Below, one piece after another: positions 1-11,463 of a stretch of DNA of 64,000 bases; positions within the stretch are counted from its first letter, which is position 1; each line of letters begins with the position of its first letter. The DNA is from Cryptomeria japonica (taxonomy: Eukaryota; Streptophyta; Pinopsida; Cupressales; Cupressaceae), in contig NC_081406.1 of NCBI RefSeq assembly GCF_030272615.1, positions 463,414,072-463,478,071 on the forward strand, read 5' to 3'. The notes below the pieces were generated by a model, which was given only the letters and a program-made list of their open reading frames with translations, was not told the origin of the DNA and made no database searches. The position numbers and the translations under genes were made by a program.

Positions 1-354
1 TTGATGGTTCATGGATGATGCCAACTTTTCTCTTTTATGTGATTATATTTGTTCATGAGATGGTATTTTATGTTTCAATAATGATATTAGTTGTTTGAGA
101 TATTTTTCATATCAAGGTCTCTTCGGCTAGTTGAATTGAGGTCTTACGATATTAGCTTTTGTAGTGTACCTTTTTATGTGCACTTGCATATGTTTGAGTG
201 AGTTAAAATCCTAAGATCGGGGCCTTGGCTCCTTGAGATTTGACATCTTATACTCCTTGTGATATTTCTCTGCATCTCTCATCTTCATCTCTCTTTCTTC
301 TACTTTACCGACAATATTGGCATAATTCATACTCTCGCTAAAGTGGGGGCTAAA
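1..354 (+). other. 3' internal tail of a Gypsy-type LTR element with polypurine tract
   Basis: No coding sequence is visible. The last 15 bases (340-354, AAAGTGGGGGCTAAA) form a polypurine-rich tract directly in front of a TG-starting LTR. This is where plus-strand priming occurs in LTR retrotransposons. The body of the element would therefore lie upstream, outside the window, on the + strand. Confidence 0.5.
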
Positions 355-707
355 TGTAGTGTCATAAAATTGCATCCCTTACAATTTTGAATGCATTTTA
401 GACCCCTTACCTTGGCAATATCATCTCCCATGCCCGATCGGGATCCATCTATGTCTCCACCATGGAATCGGGCCTCATTTCTACACTTTACAACTTGTTT
501 AGACCCTATTTTAGGCCCCAAAAATGAATAGGACCATGGTGTGGTGCCCCAGTCCCCTTAGGATAGGGGTGTGGTGCCCTTGTCCTCCATCTTTGTGTGG
601 CCCCAATATGGGTCCATCTGACCCTTGTACTTAAATTATCTTTTGGGAATTAAATTTCCCCCCTTTGTTGGCCTTTGGTGAAGGGATAATTAACTCTCCA
701 AGGAAAG

Positions 708-714
708 TATAAAA
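708..714 (+). promoter_or_regulatory. TATA box of the LTR
   Basis: TATAAAA followed by GGGG lies in an otherwise non-coding LTR. It would place the transcription start about 30 bases downstream, near 740. Confidence 0.5.
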
Positions 715-968
715 GGGGATCTAGTCCTCTCATTTGCATAAGCAAAAATTGTGAAAACAAGTGGAAGGTCTCCATTATTGTCATCAAGCGTTCAAGTCTA
801 AAAGTCTTCAAGCATCCATCAAGTCTTCTTCTTCATGTGTCTTCTTCATTCATCCATTGGAGCAACATTACAACATTCATTTGAAAGCATGTGTGTGTGT
901 TAGGGTTTTGTCATGTTACATGCCATTTCGTACAACACTTGTAATTAAATTCAAGAAGCAAAGCAACC

Positions 969-1066
969 ATCATCAACAAATTTCAGATCTACAAGGTATA
1001 CATTTCCATTATTTACCATCATCAACAAATTGAAAATCTGCAAGGTATACATTTTCATTATTTACA
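969..1066 (+). repeat. Two-copy 48-base direct repeat
   Basis: The phrase CATCATCAACAAATT followed by a CTACAAGGTATACATTT-like stretch occurs twice, at about 969 and 1017, with a few differences. It is a local tandem duplication inside the LTR. Confidence 0.7.
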
Positions 1067-1326
1067 TTTAAGCATTTGTAATTACTTTATTTCAGGGTTG
1101 ATTCCTCAACTGGGGTTTCACTAAGGCAAACTCCTATTTACAACCCTTCTTCCCTTCTTTTATGTGTGCAAGTTGCAGGTGCACGGTTGTAATTGCAGTT
1201 TTAGGATTCATTTGTAGAGATGAAAAAACCCTTTTCGTCTTGCGGATTTTTTGGAGGATCGTGCATAACTTACGATTCCTTTCTCTCCCCCAGGTGAGGA
1301 ATCACTAGGATTCAATTTTCCACTTT

Positions 1327-1629
1327 ACACACATATATTTGGTGTTTATTGTATAAATGTGTGTATTTTTTATGTTGATTTATTGTTGCATCATTAAGGA
1401 ATTAGAAATGAGTTGATTTGGTTTTTTGATAAGTTCTTCACCCCTATTTCTATATGTTGTGTGTCCTTGACATTTCAGTAGAGATTTAAAAATGTGTAAA
1501 ATGAATGCTTGAGCCTAGGGATATTTAAACTTGTGAATTAAATTTTGTGTGAGGTTGATGGGTGTTTTCTTCTCTCTTTTTTGGTGTTCAATCCAATGCA
1601 AAGCAATTCAATTGTTTTTCTGGGTTCCC
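1327..1629. other. Unassigned stretch
   Basis: AT-rich sequence between the LTR and the telomere-like block. No ORF, structural repeat or recognised motif is seen. It may include the true end of the LTR. Confidence 0.4.
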
Positions 1630-2440
1630 TAACACTAAAGTAAATTTAACTATAACCCTAGAAACAAAATTGAATATTAATCATAACCATAAACCAAATT
1701 AAATCCTATCCCTTATCCTAATTAAACACTAACTAGATTGAACCCTAATCTTAAATAAACACTAAAACAAATTGAACTCTAATTCTAAATTTACACTAAA
1801 CTAGATTGATTTGATACCTTTTAAATGAAATTGTAACTTAACCTTAACACTAAATCAAATCAAAATTGAATTCTAACATTGTCCCAAATTCAACCCTCAC
1901 ACTAAACCAAACAAACCCTAACCCTATCACTAAACCAAAGTGAACCCTAACCCTAAACCTTCCAAATCTAAATCATAAGCCAAATCAAACCTTAACACTA
2001 AACTAAATATCAAAATCCTAACCCTCAATAAAATTCAACCCCATACTTGTAAACATATAATTGTACCCTAGCCCTAATAGTAAACCAAATTAAAAATAAA
2101 CCTTAAAATTAAAACATGGTGAATCCTAACTTGAAACAAAATTAAACACTAAACTAAATTGAACCCTAACCCTAACTCTAAATTAAATCATGCACTAACT
2201 CTTACAATAAACCTAATCAAAATTAACTTAAAACTGAATTAAGCAAAACTAATTGATGAAGGGAACCTAAATAATTAACTTGAAACAAAATTACACACTA
2301 AATTAAATCAAACCCTAACCCTAATCCTTATTGAGCTAAGGCTACTATTTTAATCCGAATCCTAACTTTAATTCTAAATCCAAAATTTAACCAAATAGAA
2401 TCCTAAATCTAACACTTCACCGATCCAATATATAACTATA
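1630..2440 (+). repeat. Degenerate telomere-like repeat block, copy 1
   Basis: The strand is dominated by variants of CCCTAA and CCCTAAA spaced by AAACCAAATTGAA-like phrases. Plant telomeres are (CCCTAAA)n on this strand, so this is an interstitial, heavily diverged telomere-like array. A long stretch near 1660-1800 matches 42290-42430 almost word for word. The phrase CTATCACTAAACCAAAGTGA occurs here and at two other places in the window (near 41280 and 42557). Confidence 0.8.
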
Positions 2441-3759
2441 CAATAATATATAATTAAAAATTAATTTATTTAATGTCTTCCAATTTGTATTGGGACTGCG
2501 ACTAGTTTAAATATATTTAATAATATACATAGAATAAGCCAAGAGATGTTACACTTTAATGTGATAAATTACCCTTCTCGACTTTATATATATATAAAAT
2601 CTAGTTTTTATTTAAAAAATTGATTTGGCATATTTATTTTTATTCATTTGAAATATTAAATCTAATAGAAAATGTCAAAATATTCAATTTAATTTATAAT
2701 GTAGAGTTAGATATAACACATTTTACCTAATATTAATGTAAAATGTAAAAATATAATTCAAAATGTAAAACTCAAGATCCAATGTCAAACATGAATCATA
2801 ATAATATTTTTTAGAATTCATCCTATTTCAAGAAAAATGACATAAAATTTTAAAAAATAAAACCTAATATATAATTGAAAATGTAAAAGTCAAGATCCAT
2901 TGTCAAACATAAATCATAATAATATTTTTTAGAATTCATCACCATTTCAGGGAAAATGGCATAAAATTTTAAAAAATAAAATATGATAGGAATTACCAAT
3001 TTTATTTTAAAATACAAAAATGCTAAACTTAATATAAAATCATTTTGTTTTAAATTTTATAATTAATATTTTCTTTATATTATTTTTTTAAAAATAATTA
3101 ACATATTTATTAAAATTTTAAAATAAAATGTTAAATATTCAATTAAATTTAAAATGTAGAGTTAGATATAAAATATTTTACATAATATTATATTGTAAAA
3201 TGTAAAAATGTAAAACCTAATATCCAATTCAAAATCTACAATTTAACATTCATTGTCAAACATAAGTCATATATATTTAGTTCAAAATAATACACCTCTA
3301 AATACAAATTCATTTAATTTTATTCATTAGGTCAAGTTCTTATCAAGAATTCAATATATTCAAAAAAATAAAATATACAACTATATATGAAATTTTTTTT
3401 TATAAATTTTAAATACTATTTATTTTTTCTTTGCAATATTTACATTGTCATATCAAATTATTTGCAAACAAATACTAGTTTAGCTTTAACCTACTTAAAA
3501 AAACAAACAAATACTGATAATTTTTATGTTTCGATCAACATTTTACACAAAATATTATCTATTCAAAATCATTACGTGACAAAATTGAATTCAATATAGT
3601 CAACTTCTTAAGGTAGATCATTCATGTGAAAAACAATGATAATAATATAAATAAAATATTTATAGATCATATTAGTTTACAAAATTTACACATAATATTG
3701 TGTTTTATATTTTATTAAATTCTTTATTTTTTGTTTGACCTTTATAATTCTATTCATTA
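2441..3759 (+). repeat. AT-rich part of a repeated unit, copy 1
   Basis: Very AT-rich DNA with internal near-repeats such as AATGTAAAA, TCAAGATCCAATGTCAAACAT and TTTTTAGAATTCATC. It is homologous to 43130-43690 and 45000-45445, including the segment with GTTCAAAATAATACACCTCT. Together with the telomere-like block it makes one larger repeated unit. Short ORFs here look like chance. Confidence 0.7.
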
Positions 3760-3774
3760 ATTCCATTTGTGTTT
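3760..3774. repeat. Target site duplication of LINE A, left copy
   Basis: ATTCCATTTGTGTTT here and ATTCCATTTATGTTT at 40640-40654 differ at one base. They flank LINE A once the CACTA insertion is set aside. Confidence 0.6.
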
Positions 3775-4067
3775 TTGATATTAAAAGCAACGAAAAAATG
3801 AGGGGGCTGACCCATAGGAACAAATATAAGGTCAGTGGCAGAACCACTTTCCACATATAATCAACATAGTAGCAGCCTTTTGCCTCTATCAAAAAAAAAG
3901 ATCATCCTACGAGAGTTTATCAACAATAAAGTAATACTAATCAGAGTTTTAGCCATTTTCCATGCAGGGAAATAAACAAAGAAGTATAAACAAATGCATA
4001 ACCTAGCCTTATCTGCCCAGTGGCTAGTAGATATAAACAAAACTAGAGATCCTCCACATGCAGAAAG

Positions 4068-5959
4068 TTATTTCTTTTTCCCATGGCTCTTCTTAAGGAG
4101 CAGCTTTCTAGCCCATTCCTTAGTGAGTAATTTGAACAAGGCTTTGTAATCTTTGTCCTCCTTGCCTTTCCCTTTGGTCATTCTTTCCTGCATGAGGCAC
4201 AGAGTAGTAGTCGAGCATCGCATAACATTTAGAGAAAATTTGGAAACATCGTGCATCTTGGGCTCTGCCACCTCTAGTCTGCTGATGATCACCTGCACAT
4301 TGTCAGAGAGGGCCTCCATTTTTTTCTCTAGCTCTGCCAGATTGGTTTCCTCCTCCTCTTTCACACTGCTGGCCTCCTCCACTACCATCATTTTTTATAG
4401 CATGAAGGTTGGGGAGGGGAAATTGGGAGGCTCTAGACTCTTGGATGAAGTGGGGCTTTCTGAAACCTGGGTGGAGCTCAGAGAATGAGGGGTCAGATTA
4501 TTCTAGGCCAAGGCCATTTTATCAGTGATAATGGAATTGTTGGTGTTGTGCGAGGAGGAGGGGTCTCTCAAGGATTTTTCTGAGGGTTTAGAGGCCAGTT
4601 TACTAGAATGATGGGGGATATTGGCTTCTTCAGTAATTTCCATATCAGAGTCAATCTCTTGGATTTTGACTTTCTTTGGAGTTCTCACCTCCTTCAGAGA
4701 GCGAGTTTTGGTTTTCTTGTTGTAGAAGCCAATTTTCGGGAGATGAGGAGGGCTAGTATCATTAATAGCAGGAGGGTGGTTCGAAGGGCTAACATTCTAG
4801 ACAGAGATGGAATGGGGTGGGTAGAGGGTGAGGTGAAAGTTATATAGGCAGAGAATGAGGCCCTAGTGTAGGATGGGAAAATCTTTCCTTTTTTTCTTAG
4901 CTTCGGCTATATCTTTAACATTAGCATCCATAGAATGCAACAAAAAGAACAGAATGGAAATAAAGTCTTTATTCCTCAAGTGGTTTAGGAAAGGGAGATG
5001 GTAGTAGTAGAATATGCCATACCTTCCATCCAATGTAAAATAATTCACCATGATATAGAAGACCTCATCCCACGGGTGAGGGAGCTCCTCCCTGTTGAAG
5101 CCACCCACCCTCTTGACAGGGTTTTCGCCCTAGTGGAAGAACTGGTTAAGGCTAGTGGAATCTACAATACGACTCTATTTTTTCCATTTCCTTCCCTCCA
5201 TAGAAATACCTATCACCTGGGCTATAACCTCTTTATTGATTTTGAAAGAGATTCCCCCCATGGTCACCCTTCTATCTTCCCAGGAAGTCACAAATTGTTT
5301 GGATAGTCTTTCATCATTTCCCTTCATACTCTCCATGAATTTGTCAATGCCACCTTTCGAGTAGATGAACCATGCTACCAGTTTACCTTTGAACTCATCC
5401 ACTTTATTGGGTTCGAGTCTAAGCCTGTCCCCCCCATTCTTAAATCCTCTAGCTTAATAGAATGAAAGTGACTTCCAGAAAAAATGTAGAGCTGAGCCAA
5501 GCTTAAGGTGGAGTTGATAAAATGATTGTGCCGAGCTTGGATTAAGAGGACGTAATAATCAGAGTGATTATTATCTCTTAAGTCGAAGTAGATATCAAAA
5601 ATAGAAAATCTACTTGGAATGTGCGAACCTTCACTCGAGCCAATGTGATTTGACGTTTCCCCATCATTGCCTTTATCATTGCCAGTAGGCTCCGTTCGGA
5701 TAATAATTAGGGAGTAATCATTCCTGATGTCTGTATTGTCATCATTAATCCATCCCTTGTGGGAGTGGTGACTCATCCTGCCTTTGATATGTGACCATCT
5801 GGGATAGTAATGAGCGGGATTCCCGTGCCAACTTGAAGTTTGAATGAAGGTTTCCTTCATGTTTGTGTAGATAGAATAGTCCCTTCCTAGGTAAAGGCCA
5901 TTGCCTTTTCCAAGATTTCCTTGGTGGTGACCGATAGTAGACTGGGGTCCCTCCAACAT
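4068..5959 (-). pseudogene. LINE A ORF3, accessory protein of unknown function (broken)
   Basis: Not recognised as a named family. From 5402 down to 4068 one reading frame runs through, interrupted by stops near 5175, 5130, 4863 and 4503. The N-terminal part lies in another frame at 5959-5375. Visible parts are a globular segment with FKINKEVIAQVIGISMEG, then HPWDEVFYIMVNYFTLDGRY, then a Ser/Lys/Glu-rich linker, then a Glu/Lys-rich helical tail ending in SHGKKK. LINE B has the same parts in the same order (VEIDEELIAKAIGLNREG, EPWWEILFVLMRYITLDGRF). It follows the RNase H directly, so it is a third ORF or a 3' extension of ORF2. The role is unknown. The charged linker suggests nucleic-acid or protein binding, which is inference. 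Confidence 0.65.
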
Positions 5960-8900
5960 TGTAAGCCATTTTGCAGCCTTCCCACAGCTGCCATGGAATC
6001 GGCAACTTCATTTCCTTCTCCAAAGATGTAGCAGATGGTGAAGTCCTCTAGATTGACCAAGAGGCACCTAATATCCCTCAGCTTGGATCCTACTCTCCAA
6101 CCCACCAATGAGTTCTCTTTAATTGAGTCCATAATGATCTGAGAGTCTCCTTCAATTTCCAACTATTTAATTGCTATGGAGTTTTCTAGTTTTAGACCCC
6201 AAAGTAGGGCCATTCCTTTAGCTTGAGTGATCATATTATTCTTTAGGTTTCCCGCGTAGGCTGCAACAGTGTTCCCCAAATGATCACGGATGATTCCTCC
6301 CCCCGCTTGACCATTGCTTTGGGCTGAACCATCAAAATTCAGTTTAAACTGGTGTAGCTTAGGGGTTGACCATTTGGTCGTCCTTCTTTTGTTTTTGGTG
6401 TTGTTGTTGAAGCTATCAGAACTAGGGGGAGCTTCCAATTTTCAGAATTTTTTTTCTCTATTCCATTAAGAGGATAAGGGGGGGTTTTCCATTTTGTTAC
6501 CTCTAAGTTTTTAGAGATCATCTTAAAGCAAAAGTGAGCCACAAAGTCCAGGGGGGTCTCATTGTCTCTGAACATTCTGTTGTTTCTTTCTCTCCATAAG
6601 GCCCAGTAGATGTGTGATGATATTTATTTCCATAACTGAATAATGAGGGGGTGATGGGAGGGGGGGGGGTCCAATCAAAGGCAAATTTTTTAATGTCCTT
6701 CTGGAAGGCCCAATAGAGACCGCATTTTTGAAGAGTGATAGTCCAAAGATGATCAGTAAAGGGGTAGAGGACAAAAAGGTGGTCAATAGTTTCCTCATCC
6801 GCTTTACAGAGGCTGCATCTATTGGGGAGATGGAACCCCCTCTTTTTCAAGTTATCCAGCATGAGTGTTTTACCATGCATGAGGGACCACTAGAAGAAAT
6901 TAATTTTAGGGATTAACTGAGGGTTCCAAATTTTCTTCCAGCACTCAACATCCACCGGGGGTTTGAGGAGTTGATTGTAAGCAGATTTAACCGAGAAAGA
7001 GCCTAATTGGGTCTCTTTCCAGATGAAGATGTCTTCATGAGAGGCTAGGGGGATTCTAGTTTCTGACAAAATGCACTACAGGTCCTAAGAAAGAGGGATC
7101 TGGTTAGGTCTGTTGCTAAAGATGTGGACAATGTCCATCCAGCAAAATCTTCTTGGTTCCAAATAACTGCAATATAATCCCCCAGGAGACCTTTTAGGTG
7201 GTGCATAATTTGATGGAAATGGGTGTTGACCAAGGGCCTGTCCTCCTTCCAAAAGTCTTCCTAGAATATCACTTTTCTACCATCTCCCAATTGCCATTTC
7301 AGACCTTCTCTAACCATCAATCTTCTCTTCAGGATGTTGTTCCATAACTTGGATCCTTGGGGAAGGTCGACTATACTCAAATTATAATAGAAGTGCTCCT
7401 GGTCTAGATAATTTTCTTTGATGATGTTACACTAGTCTACCTCACCTTTAGCCAGGGTTCATCTAATCTTTGCAATTAGCGCCTTATTGAGGGAATTTAT
7501 CTTTCTTATACCGAAACCTCCCATTGATTTGGGTAACAACATGCTATCCCAATTGACCAAAGCGAGGCATTTTTTCTCTTCCAGGCCAGTCCATAAGAAT
7601 GTTCTTTGGATTTTCTCAAGTTTTTCCCCCATGACCCCTGATATTTTAAACATGGAAAGGAAGTACACTAGAATTCCTTGCAGGGAAGCTGCAAGGAGCT
7701 GGAGCTTCCCCGCACTAGTGAGGAATTTCCCTTTCCATCCAGCAAGTTTTTTCTGCATCCATTCCAGTGTAGTATTCTAGAAGGTGGGAGTGACTTCCTT
7801 GACCATGAGGGGGAGACCCAAGTAGGTTCCCGAAAGAGCTACTATCTTGCATCTAAGGATAGAGATGATTCTAAGTTGGAGGTCATTAGGAGTGTTGAAG
7901 AAGAATAGATTACTCTTCTCATAGTTGATACATTGTCCCAATGCATTGGCGTAGTCAACAAGTAAGATCTTCCATCCTTTAACCTCCATGATAGAAGACT
8001 TACTAAATATGAAGGTGTCATCCACAAACTATTGAATATTAGAGGGAGGGAGTGTGGAAGCCGCTTTGAACCCTTGGAGCCTACCATTGGTGACTAGATG
8101 GGTCACAATCTTGCTTAAGACTTCATCTATCATGATAAATAGATAAGGAGACAGAGGGTCACCCTGTCAGATGCCTTTTTCATCTTTGAAATAGCCCTTA
8201 GGTGTCCCATTAATCAAAATTGAGAAATGGACTGTGGTAACACATTCTCGAATCATACTCACCACCTTTTGGTTGAAGCCCAATTTTAAAAGAGATTTAA
8301 AAAGAAAACCCCAATTAACCTTGTCATAAGCTTTAGATATATCAAGTTTAAAAGCCATACCTGGTATTTTTCTCCTATCCATGGAGTGGATTATCTCATG
8401 AGTGGCAATGGGAACATCCAAAATTTGGTGACCTGAGACAAAACCTTTCTAGGATGGGCTGATAAATTTGCCTAGGAGGGGCTTAATCCTATTCACAAGG
8501 ACCTTGGAGAGTATCTTATAAATGGTATTGCAGAGACTTATGGGATGATACTCCTTCAAGAAACTGGTATTAGTGGTCTTTGCGATGAGGACAATGAAAG
8601 TGTTGTTGATCTTCTTTAGCAATCTCCCTATCTTAAAGAAATCTTGAACAACTTTGGTGACATCATAGATAACAATGTCCCAATAATCCTGGAAGAACGC
8701 CAGGGGGAAGCCATCTAGGCCCAGGGTCTTGTAGGCCTCCATAGCAAAGACAACTAGGTAGACTTCATCAGTGGAGATGGGGGCAGTTAGTTGCCAGTTG
8801 TTGTCCTCTTTAATGACAATTAGAAGCTTACTCACAAGGCAGTCCTGGAGAGAAATATCACTTCCACCATTATCCAAATATAGTCTTGTGAAAAAATTAG

Positions 8901-10093
8901 CCACACTCTATCCAATTAGGGAATCTCTAGCGATCTCCTAGTTAATTTCATCCTTGATACTTTTGATGTAGTTCCTTCTCCTGTGGATACGGGCCGATCT
9001 ATGGAAGAAGGCAGAATTTTTGTCCCCTTCCTTCAGCCACTAGATTCTAGATCTTTGCTTCCAGTACACCTCCTCCTTAGAGAGGGTATCTTTCCATTTC
9101 TTGTGGCAGTCTTCCTCCTCCTTCAAAATGGGATCTAGGGGTTACTGATAGCCATGATATTCTAAAGTTGTTCCAGCCTAGAACCGAGGTCCTTCTTTCT
9201 TTTGAAGATGTATGCAAAGGTGGTCCTATTCCAACCTTTGACTTCCCTACTGATTAACTTTAGTTTCTCCATAATTCTAAACATAGCAGTCCCTTGGACT
9301 GGGGTGGCCCACCAAAGTCTAACCAACTCTCTGAAGTCAGGATGAGAGGCCCATGTGATCCTATAGCAAAAGGGGAGGCCTTGTTAGGGTCTGTCCTTCC
9401 AATGGAATAAAAGGGGGTTGTGATCAGATGCAATCCTTGGGAGGTTTTTTAGATAGGAGTTGTGTCGGATGTCCCAGTTGGTGGAAATCAGGAATCTATC
9501 CAGTCTGACTTGAATAAGATGTTTTCCTTTTCTATTGTTCAACCATGTGAAAGGAGAACCCTGAAGGTCAATATCCATAAGGATAGAAGCATTGATGAAG
9601 CTGGCAAGGTCACCCATGCTATCAGTGAAATCATCAAGGCCTCCACATTTCTCAGAGGGGTAGAGGGGGGAATTGAAATCTCCCATAAGCATATACTGAA
9701 CCTTTTGATTAGCCACAATGAGATAAAAAATTTCCTCCCAAACAAGCCATATCCCCAACCTTGTGTTGGGAGCATAGATATTGAACATCTTCCAACACTA
9801 TTCATTGTAATAAAGAGTAACTGCTAGGAATTCTGGGAGCTAGCGAAAAGCTTACCTTTCATTTTAATGGGGTCCTAGAGGGTAGCAATACCCCCAGAGG
9901 CACCCAAACCATCAACATAAAGAAAATCCACCCTAGGCCAGAGTTTACCAGCAACAAAATCAAAGGTTTGGAAGGGCATCTTGACTTCCTAAAGAAGGAA
10001 AATTGCAATTTTCATCTCTAGAATGAGTTGTTCTATGGCAAACTGCTTCTGGGGGCTGGTCGGACCCCTTATGTTCTAGGAGAGGAACTTCAT
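5887..10093 (-). pseudogene. LINE A ORF2: endonuclease, reverse transcriptase, zf-RVT, RNase H (broken)
   Basis: The start at 10093 (MKFL) overlaps the ORF1 stop by four bases (ATGA). The endonuclease shows GDFNSPL, LQGSPFTWLNNR, RLDRFL and ASDHNPLLF (9788-9384). The RT shows GLDGFPLAFF, HPISLCNTIYKILSKVL, LDISKAYDKVNW, QGDPLSPYLF and the catalytic FVDD (8904-7777). A zf-RVT segment with CSLC and DHL lies at 6880-6518. RNase H shows LNFDGSAQ, EIEGDS and NEVADSMA (6438-5887), with one in-frame TAG near 6163. A TAG sits where the endonuclease normally has Trp in its SWNIRG motif. A TGA at 8167-8169 sits before QGDP. At least three frame changes occur. The enzyme would nick target DNA and copy LINE RNA in place, but this copy cannot. 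Confidence 0.85.
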
Positions 10094-10783
10094 TTATTAC
10101 TTTTGTTGAGTCCATCAAGGGTTAGTTGTCTATCCTTTGCAATGTCCCTGGCCATAACCTTGTGTCTGAAGACTCTTTCTAAGGGTCTGCCTACTTTATT
10201 TTCAGTTCCCCCCACATCTACTTTCTTGGCCTTGGCTTTCTTCTTTTGGGTTATCCATTCTTCATTATCTGTCTGAGGGGATCCCGGAGGAGACACTTTC
10301 AACAGAGTTCCCAGGGAGTTTCCTAGGTGAGCAGGTCTATCCACCATAGTAGGGGAGAGAGGAGGTGTTGAGGTAGGCAGCTTAACCTCAACCCCAAGAG
10401 GCATATCCATAACCGGGGTGGAGGCATGAAGGGAAGAGGGTGTGGGGGAAGTAGAAGGCATGATGGGGATGCCATCCGACAAACCAAGGGGTGGGAGGGG
10501 GTTGGGGGATAGGTTGAGATTTATCACCTATGGGATCTCACCTTCTTTTAGGGGGATGCTAGGGTTAGCAGTTTTGACAAGGTCCACGGTGGATTTTAGA
10601 ATTTCTAGGATCTTTTCTGTGAGGGGGTAATCCTCAGATATTTCATTCATAGCAGTCAGCTCCAGAGGAGCCGATGATGATGGTTCACTAGGGTTGATGG
10701 GATCAACCCAGATAGCCTTATTTTTGACGTTGGGTTTAGTAGCCATAGGGGCTTTACACTTAGTATAGGAATGGCCTTGATTA
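10090..10783 (-). pseudogene. LINE A ORF1, C-terminal part (cut by the CACTA insertion)
   Basis: The minus-strand frame begins at the CACTA junction with the second half of a zinc knuckle (GHSYTKC). It runs through a Pro/Ser-rich tail to TGA at 10092-10090, with frame changes. The tail ends in a short segment (ARDIAKDRQLTLDGLNK) resembling the C-terminus of LINE B ORF1. The stop overlaps the ORF2 start as ATGA. ORF1 proteins of plant L1 elements bind the element RNA. Confidence 0.7.
10781..10783. repeat. TTA target site duplication of the CACTA element, left copy
   Basis: TTA directly precedes CACTA at 10784. The same TTA follows TAGTG at 39691-39693. CACTA elements make 3-bp duplications. 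Confidence 0.85.
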
Positions 10784-10812
10784 CACTAGTACATTCGAGT
10801 CAAAATTTCGAC
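10784..10812 (+). repeat. CACTA terminal inverted repeat, left
   Basis: Begins CACTAGTACATTCGAGTCAA and continues to CGACGG. The right end, read on the minus strand, begins CACTAATACATTTGGGGTCA and also continues to CGACGG. There are a few mismatches and small gaps. Confidence 0.85.
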
Positions 10813-10990
10813 GGCAAATTGTCAGAAGTTCGACGCATTTTTGTCGCACTACCGACAAAAAAAGCCGTTGAAAACTTTTTGTCAGAAGTTCTGACTATCC
10901 TTGTGGTCATCGCAATTTCGACATCAGCCCCATCCTTTCTGACACCTGCCATTGATACTCATACCCAGAAAGAATACCGTCTCAATCTCG

Positions 10991-11215
10991 GGCTACCGTT
11001 GGAATTCTGACATCAAAGTGTAAAAATTCCGACAGAGGAGTGTCATCGGATGCATAGAATCCTCATTGGAACTCTCCTAGAGGCCATCATAATTTGAACC
11101 CTTTGGTGTTAGAATTACGACGTTCCCTAGGAGAGCTTCGACGAGGATGCTGTGCATCCGACGACACTCCTCTATCAAAATTTTTACGCTTTGGTGTCAG
11201 AATTCTGACGGTAGG
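10991..11215. repeat. Large imperfect hairpin in the CACTA subterminal region
   Basis: The left arm (about 10991-11085) starts GGCTACCGTTGGAATTCTGA. The right arm (about 11120-11215) is its near reverse complement and ends AATTCTGACGGTAGGCC. The loop is about 35 bases. GTCAGAATTCTGAC, palindromic itself, lies at 11196-11209 and again near the right terminus. CACTA subterminal regions hold repeated binding sites for the TNPA-type protein, and this hairpin may carry such sites. Confidence 0.75.
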
Positions 11216-11264
11216 CCAATTTTTTAGAAAAAAATTTTTTATAGAAAAAGATTGGCATTGGTAT

Positions 11265-11463
11265 CTCTATTCTATCTCTCTTCTCTATCCCTCTCTACTA
11301 TCTCTCTTCTCTCTCCCCTCTTTAGGTCTCTTTCTCCATCCCTCTCTTCTTCTCTCCCTCTCTACTTCTCTTTCTCTACCCTCTCCAGGTCATTATATCT
11401 TCCTCTCACCCTCTCCAGGTCATTATCTCTTCCTCTCACCCTCTCTCTCTCTCTCTCTCACCT
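11265..11463 (+). repeat. CT-rich low-complexity tract
   Basis: Almost pure pyrimidine (CTCTCT, CCCTCT). It includes a duplicated phrase CACCCTCTCCAGGTCATTAT at about 11388 and 11418. ORFs predicted across it (Ser/Leu-rich) are composition artefacts. Confidence 0.85.

Larger units (their letters stand above)
355..1326 (+). mobile_element. 3' LTR (Gypsy-type), right end approximate
   Basis: The sequence starts TGTAGTGTCATAAAATTG right after a polypurine tract. It contains a TATA box at 708-714 about 350 bases in, as expected at the U3/R boundary of an LTR. The left edge is well placed by the tract. The right edge is a guess, at a CACTTTACACA string, because the partner LTR is outside the window. 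A 48-base direct duplication lies inside at 969-1066. I assign it to Ty3/Gypsy only from the style of its start, without any pol sequence. Confidence 0.5.
3775..10783 (-). mobile_element. LINE A (L1-like), 3' section
   Basis: A non-LTR retrotransposon on the minus strand. In order it carries ORF1, endonuclease, reverse transcriptase, zf-RVT and RNase H (ORF2), then an extra third ORF. The 5' section continues at 39691-40639, because a CACTA element split ORF1. The 3' end is placed where a CGTTGCTTTTAATATCAAA-like tail (minus strand) meets the proposed target duplication. All reading frames are broken by stops and shifts, so this copy is dead. Bases 3775-4067 are its 3' UTR and hold no gene. 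Confidence 0.85.

Noticed and set aside
3387-3892. Small ORFs in the AT-rich flank and LINE A 3' end
   Set aside because: Low complexity and lysine/isoleucine/asparagine rich, with no family signature. One spans the LINE boundary.
5375-5959. A separate gene in this 194-codon frame
   Set aside because: Part of it corresponds to the start of LINE A ORF3 in a shifted frame. The rest is a shadow of the RNase H end.
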